Shown here in pieces: positions 28,874 to 38,982 of a DNA stretch of 64,000 bases (its first letter is position 1; each line of letters starts with the position of its first letter). The stretch comes from Planctomycetota bacterium. Its GTDB lineage: Bacteria; Planctomycetota; Planctomycetia; Gemmatales; Gemmataceae. Made by a program: the position numbers and the translations under genes. The stretch lies in assembly GCA_016195405.1 (NCBI GenBank), contig JACPZP010000117.1:29461-93460 (forward strand), in the 5' to 3' direction. Under the pieces are notes generated by a model. That model was not told the DNA's origin, searched no databases, and worked only from the letters and a program-made list of their open reading frames with translations.

Positions 28874-29524
28874 TTAGACGCAACACAAGCGGTGGCCCTG
28901 CATTTCGCGGCCATGCTGCACCAGCTGCGCCGCGACGGCCGCCGGACAAGAGAATTCGCCGCGGCAGCCGACGCCTTGGCCGCGGAACACCGCTTTTCGT
29001 TCTGGAGGGCCGGCGCAAACGTGTTCGCCGGTTGGGCCGCCGCGGCGTGCGGCAAGGCGGAAGAAGGCGCCGAGCAACTGCGGCGCGGGCTTCTCGATTG
29101 GCTGGCCACCGAGAGCGTCACCTACCAATCGTACTTTCTGGGTCTGTTCGCCGAAGTGCTCGGCGCGCAGGGCCAGGTGCGGGAGCCTCTGCGCTTGCTG
29201 GACGAGGCGCTGGCACTGGCACAGCAGACCGGTGAAGGATTATTCGAGGCGGAGCTGCACCGGCTCCGCGGGGAAATCATGCGTCACGACGTGAACGATC
29301 CGCGCGCGGAGGAGAACTTTCGCCGGGCTTTGGATACCGCTCGCCGCCAGGAGGCAAAATCGCTGGAGTTGCGGGCCGCGATGAGCCTCGCCCGGCTGTT
29401 CCGCGACCGTGGCCAGCCGAAGAGGGGAGTTGACCTGCTGCGTGACGCTTTCGGCCGTTTTAGCGAAGGCTGGCACACACCGGACTTGCGTGAGGCCGCC
29501 GCCCTCGTTGCAGAACTTGCGTGA
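28874..29524 (+). pseudogene. C-terminal TPR fragment of a large ATPase/regulator (cyclase- or LuxR-type family)
   Basis: The frame (GTG at 28892) encodes TPR-like repeats strongly resembling the C-terminal end of large proteins with a cyclase or kinase domain, an AAA ATPase and TPRs. Characteristic lines are ALHFAAMLHQLRRDGRRTRE, AGWAAAACGKAEEGAEQLRR, EAELHRLRGEIMRHDVNDPR and RRQEAKSLELRAAMSLARLF. The preceding part, normally 700 or more residues, is absent; upstream lie the start region of the M16 protease and unrelated sequence. The downstream end appears natural (AAALVAEL and stop at 29524). It is most likely a relic of a truncated gene rather than a functional small protein. Confidence 0.6.
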
Positions 29525-29586
29525 AAGCCGAAAAGTTGTATAGAGCGACTACGTTTGAGAAGTCGCAGTTCTACCAGACTCACACG

Positions 29587-32500
29587 TCACTCCCCGCTGG
29601 CAGCTGCGGTGTACCATCGCCACCAGGCGCTTCGGGTCGGCAGCGAGTACTGGGCCACCTGGTACGAGCCATGAGCGCCGTCCAGGTTCCGTCTCAACGA
29701 TGCCGCCGGCCAGCGCGTGAGCGTGCTGCTGGGCGCCGTCGCGGAAAAGCCCGCTACGGAAGTTCGCCGCGTGGCGCCGGCCGCGCCGCCCGTGCCGGTT
29801 TGGGTGATGTCGATGGCGTCGATCTTGTTGTTGCTCGAGCCGGTGGCGTTTGTGACATTCAGGAAACCGTTCGTGACGGTCACGCTGATCGTATTCTCAA
29901 ACCAGCGATTCGCACTGGTCGGGTTCCCGCTGATCGCCAGGACGCCTTGGACGTTAATCCTGTAAACGCTGTCAATGTGGTCGGAATCGCCGGCGATCAT
30001 GTGCACGGTATAGGTGCCGTTGGGGACGGCGATTTTCCACGAGCCGTTGGGATTGTTCGACTTTTGCATATGAACCAGGCTGTCGTGGAGTTCGTCGGGC
30101 GATCGACTGGAATCGCGGTCGCGGGCATTCGCCGAGTTGTCCTGATTCCAACCGAAGGAGAGGCCGTTGACGCGGCTGCCGTAAGCGAGTCCGGTATCGG
30201 AGATGTAGCCCGTGGGCGTTTCCGCCGAGTTGCTCGTGAAGTTCACGTGCGTAATGAAGTAAGGCTTGATCGAGACCTCGTTGGACATGCCGCTTTCACC
30301 GCCGGCGCTTACGGCCGTGACTTTGTAGAAGTACGGCGTCCCAAAGGCGACGCTGGTGTCGGTGAAGGTAGCGGCGGTGATTCCGGCCGCCAGCGCCGTG
30401 CCGCCCTCGCCATTGCTGGTGAGGGAGCGATAAACCTTGTAGCTGGCGGCGCCGGTCGAGGAGGCCCACATCAGGGTGACTTGGGCAGCGGCCTGGTTTG
30501 CCGGCGTTCCGGTCGCCGTCAGGTTGGTCGGAGCCGGTGGGGGCGTCGCGTTTTGGGGCTTGGCCGAGACCTCGACGGAACGTGCGCTTTCGCTGGGTAT
30601 CGCCGGAACGATGGACGCGTTGGCGTTCACGGCGGTGACCTGGTAGAAGTAGGTCGTGCCGTTCGTCACCGCCGTGTCCACGAAAGTGGTCGCAGTGATG
30701 CCCGTGGCGAGAGGCGTGGCGCCCTCTCCGCCGGCCGTTGTACCTCGGTAGACGTTGTAGGTCTGGGCGCCCGTTGGCGCCGTCCAGGTCAGCGTCACAA
30801 CCGCATTGCCCGGCGTGGCCGAGACGCCGCTCGGCGCCAACGTAAGCGTGGTGGCGTTGACGGCGGCGATACTACTGTTGCCCGACACGTTGTACGCGAC
30901 GATCTGGTACTCGTAGAAGGTGCCGGGGCTTAGATTCGTATCGGCCCAGGTATAAGTGCTGGGAGGCGTTTGCGATGCCGGCGGCAACGTCGCCGTTGGG
31001 CTGAAGCTCCCGTGGTTGACTGCCCGCAGAATTCTGTAGCCGCCGGCTTGGTTGCCGGCGTTGTCCTGCCAGCTCATGTCGATTTCGGTCGTGGTGACGT
31101 TGGTCGCCTTCTGGCTGGTCGGCGCGGGCGGGGCCAGCGGGATGGTGACGCTCGCCACGTTCGAGTCGCCCGAGTCGCCGGCTGAATTGAAGGCGCGCAG
31201 GCGGTAATAAAACGTGCTCCCCGCCGCAAGACCTGCGGCCGTGTCCGTGAAGGTGTTGGGGCTTGCAGGCAGGTTTTCCGTGATCAGGTTGGCGGTGAAA
31301 CCCGCGTTCGTGGCCCGGTCGAGATGGAAGCCAGTCTGGTTAGCGGCGTTGTTGGTCCAGTTCAAGGTGACCGAATTGGCCGACGCCGCCGCGGCGCCCA
31401 AGCCCGACGGGGCACTGGGCGCTGTGGCCGGAGCGTTGGGCGCGAAAGTCCAGGTGAGGATGTCCTGAGTCGCGACCAGACCGCCCGTGCCGCCGGTGAA
31501 GCCCACGTACGCCGTGCTGCTGCCCACGGTCGCAGGGATGTTGATGGTGTAGTTCTGGGTGGCGGACGCGCCCGTGACCGTATCTTTGATGGTCACCATT
31601 AACGTGGTCCCGTCGTACGTCAGGTTGACCTGGAACGTGTCGCCGCTGTGCAGATCGAGGCTGCTGGGTGTCAAGTCGATGGAGCCGACGTTTGTTGGAG
31701 CCGCACCGCTTGTGTACAGGCCGGTCGAATCGACACCCTCGCCTTCGTTGCTGTACAGGTCAAACTTGATGGCCACGCTGTTGCCGATGCCGCCGGTCCC
31801 GCCGACATGGTCCGGACCATAGCCCAGGCCGCCGCCGGACGGACCCAGCGCGGTTGGGCCGATGCCCTGAATGGTGAAGGTCAGCCCGTCGGCCGTGCTG
31901 GCTCCTGCAGAGATCTGGAATGTGAACTGCGAATTGAAATTCGTGACGTCCACCGGACTCGTGGAAAAGAAGCTGCCCGCTTGGCCGCCGCCGTTGTTAG
32001 TCAATTCAGCCATCGAGCCGTTGATCGCCGCCGAGCCGTTGTAGGTCAGCGTGTTGGTCGAGCCTGCAAACCCGCCGCTGAACTCCAAAGACGCGGTTGC
32101 CACGTTGGGCGTGGCCGAAACTTCGACCGATGGAGCGCTTTCGCTCGGGATCGCCGGAACAATGGACGTATTCGCGTTCACGGCGGTGACCGTGTAGAAA
32201 TAAGTCGTGCCGTTGGTCACCGCAGAGTCGACGAACATGGTCGCGGTGATGCCCGTGGCAAACGCCGTAGCGCTCTCGCCGCCGGGCGTCGTTCCCCGGT
32301 AGACGTTGTAAGTCTGGGCGCCCGTCGGCGCGGACCAGGACAAAGTCACGACCGCGTTGCCCGCGGTAGCTGAGACGCCGCTGGGCGCCAGCGTGAGCGT
32401 GGTGGCGTTGAAGCCGGCGAAATCATTGTTGCCCGCCACGTTGTACGCGACGATGTGGTACTCGTAGTAAGTTCCAGGACTCAGGTTGGTGTCCGCCCAT

Positions 32501-35500
32501 TCATAAGTGCTCGGCGGCGTGCGCGAAGTCGGCGGCAACGTCGCCACCTGGGTAAAGCTCCCATGGTTGATCGCCCGCAGAATCTTGTAGCCGTCGGCCG
32601 CGTGGCCGGCGTTGTCCTGCCAGCTCATGTCGATCTCAGAGGTGGTCACGTCGGTCACAACCTGATTGGTCGGTTTGGGCGGGGCCAGCGGGATGGTCAC
32701 GCTCGCCACGTTCGAGTTTCCCGAATCGCCGGCCGAGTTGAAGGCGCGCAGCCTGTAATAGAACGTGCTCCCCGGCGCCAGACCCGTCGCCGTGTCCGTG
32801 AAGGTGTTGGGACTGGCGGGCAAGTTCTCCGTGATCAGGTTGGCGGTGAAGCCGGGGTCCGTGGCCCGGTCGAGATGGAATCCCGTTTGATTGGTGGCGG
32901 TGTTGGTCCAGTTCAGGTTGACCGAAGTCGCCGAGGCCGCTGTGGCGCCCAAGCCGGAAGGTGCGTTCGGCGAAGCCGAAGCGTTGGGCGAAAACGTCCA
33001 GGCCAGGATGTCCTGATTCGCGACCAGGCCGCCCGTGCCGCCCGTGAAGCCGACGTACGCGGCGCCGGTGGCCACCGTCGTGGGGATGTCGATGGTGTAG
33101 TTCTGGGTCACGGAGGCGTTCGTGATTGTATCTTTGATCGTTACGAATAGCGTGGTTCCGTCGTAGGTCAAGTTGACCTGGAACGTGTCGCCGCTGTGCA
33201 GGTCGAGGCTGCTGGGCGTCAGGTCGATCGAGCCGACGCTGGTCGGAGCCGCCCCGCCCGTGTACAGGCCGGTCGAATCGACGCCCTCGCCTTCGTTGCT
33301 GTACAGGTCGAACTTGATAGCCACGCTGTTGGTGATGCCGCCCGTCCCGCCGACATGGTCGGGTCCATAGCCCAAGCCGCCGCCGGTCGGTCCCAGCGCG
33401 GTCGGCCCAATTCCCTGGATCGTGAAAGTCAGCCCGTCGGCGGTGCTTGCGCCGGCGGAGATTTGGAACGTAAACTGCGAGTTGAACTTCGTGATGTCCA
33501 CCGGGCTCGTGGAAAAGAAGCTGCCCGCTTGGTTGCCGCCGCTGTTGGTCAATTCCGCCATCGGACCGTTGATCGCCGCCGAGCCGTTGTAGGTCAGCTT
33601 GCTGGTCGAGCCCGCGAAGCCGCCGCTGAAGTCCAGAAGCGCGACCTGGTTCGTCGTCGTGGCGCTCGCGGTGTTCGAATAATTCGAGTTGCCGATGCCG
33701 TTGAAGCCACGGATGCGGAAGTAGTACTTGGTCAATGGCGCCAGGCCGCCGACGGCGATGGACGTCGCGCCCGGCGGCGCCGTCGTCACCTGGGTGAAGT
33801 TCACGTTGTCGGTCGATTGTTCGATCTTGTAGCCGTTGGCCGTGTTCGGCGGCTGCGTCGAATCGGTCCAGGTCAGGTTGATCGACGAGCCCGAAAGCAC
33901 GGTCGCCGACAACACCGGGGCGCTGGGCACGGCGGTGGCCGGCGCCGCCTGCCCGTAGATCACCAGGCTGTTGGTGGTGCCGACGAAGACTTTGCCGTTC
34001 GCGACCGTGGGCGCCGCGAGCTTGACCACCGCGCCCAGGTTGTCGACCCCGCCGGTTTTCTGACCGCTGTTCCACAACTCGGTGGACAAACTCGTCGCGT
34101 CATAGGCGTGGATCTGATTGGAGTTCCGGTCCATCACCCAGACGATCCCGTTCGTCGTACCATTCGCCGAGACCACCACCGAGCCGGGCAGATAGCCGAA
34201 GTTGCCGACCGCCGTCTGCGAAGTTCTGTTTAGCAAACCGCTGGAGCTGATCGTGTAGGCGTTGGTGGTGCCGCTGTAGCCGCTCACCCAGTAGATGGTG
34301 CCGTTGAAGAACGCCGCCGTGCTTAAGGAGCCGCTGATCTGTACGGTCGCCGTATTGTGCCCGCTGCCGTCTGGCGCCGCGTTGACCACATGGTCGTTGT
34401 TGGGATCGAAGTGGCCCATGTTGTCGCGGTCGACCAGGTAGATCTTGCCTTCCTTGCCCGCGGCCACCATCAAATGTGGATGACCCGGAAGGCCCGCCGA
34501 ATCAGGCAACAGAAGCGGAGCGCCGGAGCCGAAGTCCGAGTCGGCCCCGTCCAGCGCGTTGACGTTGAACGGAATGAAATAATCGCTGACCTTCAGCCCC
34601 CAGCCGTTCGGATTTTGATTGGTCGGCGTAGTGGTCGGGTCCGCAATCACCTTCACCAGGGCTTCGTTGTAGTTGGCGTTGGTCGGGAAACCGCTGGCGT
34701 TGAGCGTGGGCGCGCCGCCGCTGCCGTTGCCCGTCTCGAAGTAGAAGGCGCTGCCGTTCGCTTCAAACGCGAGCCGTCCGCCCCCCTGCCAAATGCCCGA
34801 CAGCCCGTTATTCGGCGACGTGTTGAGCACGCCCGTCATCTGGAAGCCGCTCGTCTTCACGTTCGCCACGTTCCAGACTACGACCCAGCCATGGTAGGGG
34901 CCATTGTCGCCGTGCGAGGCCCATTCGATGTAGACCTGATTGTTGACCAGGCTAAGCGCGCCGCGCTGATGCTCGCGCAGGGCGTTGAATTGCACGACCT
35001 TCTTGCCCGTCCCGTTGTAAGGATCGGTCACGTTGCCGTCGCCGCTGCCGTACACGTAGATCGACGTGCTGTTCGTGTTGGTGCCGGTCGTATCGCCGAT
35101 CACCGTCGGAGTGGCCGCGTCCGTGCCGTCGCTGATGTTGATCGCGTGCAAGCGCTGAATGTAATGCGAAGTGCCGCCGATCGTTTCCTTCGTCTTCACC
35201 ACCACATACATGATGTTGGTCGCCGGATCGATGACCGGCGTCCCCGTGATGCCGATCTCCGGGCTGATGTCGGCCGAGCCGGTGTCGCCGCTGGGGATCG
35301 TGCCGATCGCGCTAGCCCCAAAAGTGTTGTTGATGTCGCCCGTCGGGTTGGTCGTGTCCAGGAACGTGCGTTGCCAAAGGATCGGCCCCCCCGCGGCATT
35401 GGTGTCGATCGCATAGAGGCTGTCGTGCTCGGTGCCGACGAAGACCACGTCATGCACGCCCGCCGCCCCGGGCTTGGTGTTGACTCCATTGGCGATTGTC

Positions 35501-35775
35501 ACCCCGGTGTCAACCAACGGCTCGGCATACACCTGCCCGTCCAACGTCGTGGCCGACAGTTTCCCAAACGAGTTGACTTTGACGTTGGCCGGCGTGAGCT
35601 GGGTTTCGGCCGCATTGAGTCCCGTGCTCGCGATGTCATTGTGAAAAGTGAGCACGTTGGCCGACGGCGCCAATCGCGATTCGAGTTCGTCCACGCGCAA
35701 ATGCGCCCGCCGGATCGGACTGCGCCTGGGTGCCCTGTTGGAGTCCTTAAACAGCCTCAGATGCGACCATGCCAT
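29587..35775 (-). CDS. Giant exported protein: beta-propeller, FN3 domains, two L-type lectin domains, malectin-like domain
   Basis: The 2062-residue product has the planctomycete N-terminal motif LRVDELESRLAPS at residues 26-38. Residues 40-620 form a PQQ-like beta-propeller (VFVGTEHDSLYAIDTNAAGG, GTPVIDPATNIMYVVVKTKE). An FN3 domain follows, then an L-type (legume-like) lectin domain at about 710-925 (DFSGGFAGSTSKLTYNGSAA). Further FN3 domains and a second, nearly identical lectin domain at about 1228-1440 follow, then more FN3 units. A malectin-like domain lies at about 1838-1990 (VNFTSNSAETPTGYISDTGL). The last 65 residues (TGGAAGATRRTS onward) look unrelated and basic, perhaps from a frameshift. 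GGAGG stands before the ATG. The domains suggest carbohydrate binding at the cell surface or extracellular matrix. Confidence 0.8.
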   Translation of the reverse strand: MAWSHLRLFKDSNRAPRRSPIRRAHLRVDELESRLAPSANVLTFHNDIASTGLNAAETQLTPANVKVNSFGKLSATTLDGQVYAEPLVDTGVTIANGVNTKPGAAGVHDVVFVGTEHDSLYAIDTNAAGGPILWQRTFLDTTNPTGDINNTFGASAIGTIPSGDTGSADISPEIGITGTPVIDPATNIMYVVVKTKETIGGTSHYIQRLHAINISDGTDAATPTVIGDTTGTNTNSTSIYVYGSGDGNVTDPYNGTGKKVVQFNALREHQRGALSLVNNQVYIEWASHGDNGPYHGWVVVWNVANVKTSGFQMTGVLNTSPNNGLSGIWQGGGRLAFEANGSAFYFETGNGSGGAPTLNASGFPTNANYNEALVKVIADPTTTPTNQNPNGWGLKVSDYFIPFNVNALDGADSDFGSGAPLLLPDSAGLPGHPHLMVAAGKEGKIYLVDRDNMGHFDPNNDHVVNAAPDGSGHNTATVQISGSLSTAAFFNGTIYWVSGYSGTTNAYTISSSGLLNRTSQTAVGNFGYLPGSVVVSANGTTNGIVWVMDRNSNQIHAYDATSLSTELWNSGQKTGGVDNLGAVVKLAAPTVANGKVFVGTTNSLVIYGQAAPATAVPSAPVLSATVLSGSSINLTWTDSTQPPNTANGYKIEQSTDNVNFTQVTTAPPGATSIAVGGLAPLTKYYFRIRGFNGIGNSNYSNTASATTTNQVALLDFSGGFAGSTSKLTYNGSAAINGPMAELTNSGGNQAGSFFSTSPVDITKFNSQFTFQISAGASTADGLTFTIQGIGPTALGPTGGGLGYGPDHVGGTGGITNSVAIKFDLYSNEGEGVDSTGLYTGGAAPTSVGSIDLTPSSLDLHSGDTFQVNLTYDGTTLFVTIKDTITNASVTQNYTIDIPTTVATGAAYVGFTGGTGGLVANQDILAWTFSPNASASPNAPSGLGATAASATSVNLNWTNTATNQTGFHLDRATDPGFTANLITENLPASPNTFTDTATGLAPGSTFYYRLRAFNSAGDSGNSNVASVTIPLAPPKPTNQVVTDVTTSEIDMSWQDNAGHAADGYKILRAINHGSFTQVATLPPTSRTPPSTYEWADTNLSPGTYYEYHIVAYNVAGNNDFAGFNATTLTLAPSGVSATAGNAVVTLSWSAPTGAQTYNVYRGTTPGGESATAFATGITATMFVDSAVTNGTTYFYTVTAVNANTSIVPAIPSESAPSVEVSATPNVATASLEFSGGFAGSTNTLTYNGSAAINGSMAELTNNGGGQAGSFFSTSPVDVTNFNSQFTFQISAGASTADGLTFTIQGIGPTALGPSGGGLGYGPDHVGGTGGIGNSVAIKFDLYSNEGEGVDSTGLYTSGAAPTNVGSIDLTPSSLDLHSGDTFQVNLTYDGTTLMVTIKDTVTGASATQNYTINIPATVGSSTAYVGFTGGTGGLVATQDILTWTFAPNAPATAPSAPSGLGAAAASANSVTLNWTNNAANQTGFHLDRATNAGFTANLITENLPASPNTFTDTAAGLAAGSTFYYRLRAFNSAGDSGDSNVASVTIPLAPPAPTSQKATNVTTTEIDMSWQDNAGNQAGGYRILRAVNHGSFSPTATLPPASQTPPSTYTWADTNLSPGTFYEYQIVAYNVSGNSSIAAVNATTLTLAPSGVSATPGNAVVTLTWTAPTGAQTYNVYRGTTAGGEGATPLATGITATTFVDTAVTNGTTYFYQVTAVNANASIVPAIPSESARSVEVSAKPQNATPPPAPTNLTATGTPANQAAAQVTLMWASSTGAASYKVYRSLTSNGEGGTALAAGITAATFTDTSVAFGTPYFYKVTAVSAGGESGMSNEVSIKPYFITHVNFTSNSAETPTGYISDTGLAYGSRVNGLSFGWNQDNSANARDRDSSRSPDELHDSLVHMQKSNNPNGSWKIAVPNGTYTVHMIAGDSDHIDSVYRINVQGVLAISGNPTSANRWFENTISVTVTNGFLNVTNATGSSNNKIDAIDITQTGTGGAAGATRRTSVAGFSATAPSSTLTRWPAASLRRNLDGAHGSYQVAQYSLPTRSAWWRWYTAAASGE

Positions 35776-36128
35776 GGAAGTGCCTCCAAAGGTGTAGGGT
35801 GACCCACGACGACCTTGACCGGAGGAAAGGCCGAGCTTACGTGTCCGAAAACCGAAGATTACGAGACGCGGAATTCCGTCGCAAATTCTATGCCCTTAAC
35901 TTGCCCACGTGCCAGAAAACCGAATCCTAAGAAATGAGGGGGGACTGCCAATCCTCTGTCACTCGAATGCTTGGGTAGATTATGCTCGCGGATCCGCCCT
36001 TCGGCAAGCACTTTCCCACGATTTGAGATTTTTTGTCGCGCTAGTCTGTTTAGGTCATTGCATCCCAAAACACCTCAGCGACAATCCTCATGATGTCTCA
36101 CCAACTCTTCGCCAGCTGAGGAGATCCC
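35776..36128. other. Divergent promoter region of the giant exported protein and S1/P1 nuclease genes
   Basis: This 353-bp stretch lies between divergent genes and should contain both promoters. It is somewhat AT-richer than its neighbours. I found no coding frame with a recognisable product and no clear repeat. Confidence 0.5.
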
Positions 36129-37151
36129 ATGTCCCTGAACCGTAAGCGAACCTTGACGCTCGTCGTCGCATCCGTCTTCCTTATCGCCTGGTCTCTCTCA
36201 CCCCAGCCGGCCGCCGCCTGGGGCCCCGGAGGACACCGCGTCGTCGCCAACATCGCCTTCGATCGCCTCGACCAGGCCACGCGCTCCAACATCGTCAAAG
36301 TCATCTGCAAGCACCCCGACTTCGATGACCGTTTCGCCGCCCGCATGCCCGAGGACATCAAGAATGGCAATGCCGCCGACCGCGACCGCTGGATCTTCCT
36401 CCAAGCCGCCATTTGGCCCGACCTGATCCGCCCGGTTCACCAATATCACAAGGAAACCTGGCATTTCATGAACCTGCCGTTCTTCCTCACCACCCACGAC
36501 AAGGCCGTGCTCCACGACGTCATCAAGCCCAACGTAAGCATGACCCTGCCCAATCCCCTGACGCCCGCCGCCAAGGAACATCTCAATTGCGTGCAAGCCT
36601 TCAAGCTCTGCGTCCGCGGCCTATCGGACGCCGACTCCACCGACGAAGAAAAAGCCATCTACTACTGCTGGCTCCTCCACATCGCCGGCGACATCCACCA
36701 ACCCCTGCACTCCACGTCCCTCGTAACCCGCGGCCGCTTCCACACCTCCGAAGGCGACCGCGGCGGCAACGGCATCAAGATCAAGCAAGGCCGCAACCTC
36801 CACAGCTACTGGGACGGCCTCCTCGGCGGCGATCAATCTCTGAACGACATCAAAGGCCGCACCGCCGACATCATCGCCAACGCCGACCTGAAGAAAGCCG
36901 CCGAAAAGGCCGCCGAGGAACTGGATGTGGCGGCCTGGATCCAGGAAAGCAACAAGCTGGCGAAGACCTTCGTCTACGACGAGCCGATCAAAAAAGAGGT
37001 AGCCGCCAGGGAAGCCGATAGCAGCCAACCCCTCCAAAAAGTAGTTCTGCCAGAAGTCTATCTGAAGGAAGCCGGCCGCATCGCCCAACGCCGCGTCGCG
37101 GAAGCGGGCTATCGCCTGGCGGAGATCTTGAAGCAGATTGAGGACAACTAA
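36129..37151 (+). CDS. Secreted S1/P1-type nuclease
   Basis: The 340-residue product has a signal peptide (TLTLVVASVFLIAWSLSPQPAAA) cleaved before WGPGGHR. In this family the mature N-terminal Trp binds zinc. Further zinc ligands are in DRWIFLQAAIWPDLIR, HIAGDIHQPLH near residue 190, the GDRGGN block and LHSYWDG. The set of three-zinc motifs is complete, so it should be active as a single-strand nuclease/nucleotidase outside the cytoplasm. GAGGAGATCCC stands before the ATG. The protein is longer than the fungal P1 nuclease core by a C-terminal helix-rich tail. Confidence 0.9.
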   Translation: MSLNRKRTLTLVVASVFLIAWSLSPQPAAAWGPGGHRVVANIAFDRLDQATRSNIVKVICKHPDFDDRFAARMPEDIKNGNAADRDRWIFLQAAIWPDLIRPVHQYHKETWHFMNLPFFLTTHDKAVLHDVIKPNVSMTLPNPLTPAAKEHLNCVQAFKLCVRGLSDADSTDEEKAIYYCWLLHIAGDIHQPLHSTSLVTRGRFHTSEGDRGGNGIKIKQGRNLHSYWDGLLGGDQSLNDIKGRTADIIANADLKKAAEKAAEELDVAAWIQESNKLAKTFVYDEPIKKEVAAREADSSQPLQKVVLPEVYLKEAGRIAQRRVAEAGYRLAEILKQIEDN

Positions 37152-37205
37152 GGCGAGCCGGGAGCGTAAGCGACCGGAGCGCCGGGCGACCCAAGCGCGG
37201 GCCTG

Positions 37206-37269
37206 CCCCCCTCTCCCCCGCCGGAAGAAAGTCGCCTGTGCAAGCAAGTCATCGGCGGGGGGAGAGGGG
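37206..37269. repeat. CTCTCCCCCGCC inverted-repeat element, copy 1
   Basis: Left arm CCCCCTCTCCCCCGCCGG and right arm CGGCGGGGGGAGAGGGG frame about 28 bp. Two related elements lie at 42944-43006 and 43021-43090. Confidence 0.7.
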
Positions 37270-37295
37270 TTGGGGGTGAGGGGGAGCACTGACTC

Positions 37296-38255
37296 ATGTT
37301 CGGTTCGACGATGCTTGACGTGGCCATCGGCTTGGTCTTGATCTACTGCCTGCTGAGTCTTGTGAACTCGGCCGTCAAGGAAGGCATTGAATCGTGGGTC
37401 AAGAAACGGGCCATCGACCTCGAACGCGGGATCAGAGAGATCCTGCACGACCCGCAAGGCACGGGCCTGGCCAAGGACTTCTTCAACCATCCCTTGATAT
37501 GCTGCTTGTATAAAGGCGAATACAAGCCGTCTCCGACGAATTTCGTCACGATTCTTTACGAAGGATCGAGCTTGCCCTCCTACATTCCACCCGCCGCCTT
37601 CGCGTCGGCTTTGCTCGATATCGTCTTGGGGCCGCCCGGCGCCGGAAATGCCTCGCCACCGCTCACCAGCATGATCAACCGAATCGAAAATGGGCACGTG
37701 AAGAAAGCTCTCTTGGCACTCGCCGCCAAAGCGCAAGGAGATGTCGAACAACTGCGCAAGGAGATCGAGGCCTGGTTCAACAATGCCATGGACCGCGTCG
37801 CCGGCTGGTATAAGCGCTGGTCCCAAGCCGTGCTTTTCGCCTGTGGCCTGGTGATCGTGATCCTCGTGAATGCCGACACGATCGCGATTGCCACGAGCCT
37901 ATCCCAGGATCCAGCGATGCGCACCGCCATGGTGACCGTCGCCGCGCAAGCCGCCAAGAAACAACAGGCCGATGAATCCAAGAAGAAGGACGATTCCAAA
38001 AACAAGGACGCCAAAGAAGCGCTCGACACCTTACGAAAACTCGGCGCATCGGGCTTGCCGATAGGCTGGAATTGCGACGACCAAAGAACCTTTCCCACCG
38101 GCCCCGACGCCCCCGTCGCCTGGTTGGTCAAGCACATAGGCTGGCTCCTAACCGTCTTCGCCATCACCCTCGGCGCGCCGTTTTGGTTTGATTTGCTGAG
38201 CAGGTTCATCACGATTCGGGCGAGCGTGAAGCCGAAAGAGGAGGAAAAGAAGTGA
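37296..38255 (+). CDS. Membrane protein of unknown function with three predicted helices
   Basis: The 319-residue protein has an N-terminal hydrophobic helix at about 6-28 (MLDVAIGLVLIYCLLSLVNS). A second lies near 180-200 (AVLFACGLVIVILVNADTIA) and a third near 278-298 (GWLLTVFAITLGAPFWFDLL). Between helices 2 and 3 there is a Lys/Asp-rich charged loop (KKKDDSKNKDAKEALDTLRK). The pattern DRVAGWYKRWSQ before helix 2 and ITLGAPFWFDLLSRF near the end recurs, to my memory, in many bacterial hypothetical membrane proteins. Function is unknown. It lies upstream of an ECF sigma factor on the same strand. Confidence 0.7.
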   Translation: MFGSTMLDVAIGLVLIYCLLSLVNSAVKEGIESWVKKRAIDLERGIREILHDPQGTGLAKDFFNHPLICCLYKGEYKPSPTNFVTILYEGSSLPSYIPPAAFASALLDIVLGPPGAGNASPPLTSMINRIENGHVKKALLALAAKAQGDVEQLRKEIEAWFNNAMDRVAGWYKRWSQAVLFACGLVIVILVNADTIAIATSLSQDPAMRTAMVTVAAQAAKKQQADESKKKDDSKNKDAKEALDTLRKLGASGLPIGWNCDDQRTFPTGPDAPVAWLVKHIGWLLTVFAITLGAPFWFDLLSRFITIRASVKPKEEEKK

Positions 38256-38304
38256 AGACAGATGCCGACGTTCTATAGATAGCGGCGTTCGGACTAGGCG
38301 GAAC

Positions 38305-38982
38305 ATGGCGGCGCGGTTAGCGCATTCATTTAGCGCATCCATCATCTTAGCTTGGGGGGATAGCGTGCAAGAACTCGCGGTGCCCATACGCGCAATGGAG
38401 TTGCTGTGCCAGGCCCAATCTTATTTGAAGCATCGGGAACGCAATCTTCCCGCGGACCCAAAGCTGGAAGCCGCTTGGATCGACTTCTTCGAGCTTTATT
38501 CGCCTAAAATACGCCGTTTCGCCTACACGTGCGGAGCGACTGAAGACGATATCGCCGATTGCCTGCAAGAGGTCTGGGCCGAGTTGCTCGTCCGTCTGCC
38601 GACGTTCCAACTCGATCCCAAGCGCGGCAAGTTCGACACCTGGCTCTTCCACATCGTCCGCGGCAAAGCCGCCGACCTATGCCGATGCCGCAAATCCCGT
38701 TGCCTTCAAGAATTCACCGACGCCCTGCAATCCGCCGTCGATGTCCGTCCCAATCCGTGCCACACCATGGAAGCACAAGAAATACTGGGACTGGCGTGGG
38801 ATGAGCTGAAAAGAAGCCTCTCGGAGTGCAACTTCCAAGTCCTGCAAATGCGGCTAGTGGAGCAACGTCCGGTCCCCGAAGTGGCCGAAGCTCTTGGGCT
38901 CAGTCACGAGCAGGTGTGGTATCGCTATCACCGCGCCCGGCGCGAAGCCGAGCAAATTGGCTCTTCATTGTCGAAGAGCTAG
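38305..38982 (+). CDS. ECF-type RNA polymerase sigma factor
   Basis: The 225-residue product (205 if the GTG at 38365 is used) has sigma region 2 at about 60-115 (FFELYSPKIRRFAYTCGATE, DDIADCLQEVWAELL, KFDTWLFHIVRGKAADLCR). Region 4 is at about 160-215 (LSECNFQVLQMRLVEQRPVP, EVAEALGLSHEQVWYRYHRA). The GTG has GGGGGG five bases upstream and may be the true start, as the 20 residues before it are not part of the fold. No anti-sigma factor is evident next to it. The genes downstream (39146-42428) are candidates for its targets, by position only. Confidence 0.85.
   Translation: MAARLAHSFSASIILAWGDSVQELAVPIRAMELLCQAQSYLKHRERNLPADPKLEAAWIDFFELYSPKIRRFAYTCGATEDDIADCLQEVWAELLVRLPTFQLDPKRGKFDTWLFHIVRGKAADLCRCRKSRCLQEFTDALQSAVDVRPNPCHTMEAQEILGLAWDELKRSLSECNFQVLQMRLVEQRPVPEVAEALGLSHEQVWYRYHRARREAEQIGSSLSKS

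Noticed and set aside
29521..35802. Long plus-strand frames opposite the 2062-residue protein
   Set aside because: They are shadows of FN3/lectin/propeller coding sequence and repeat with the same period.
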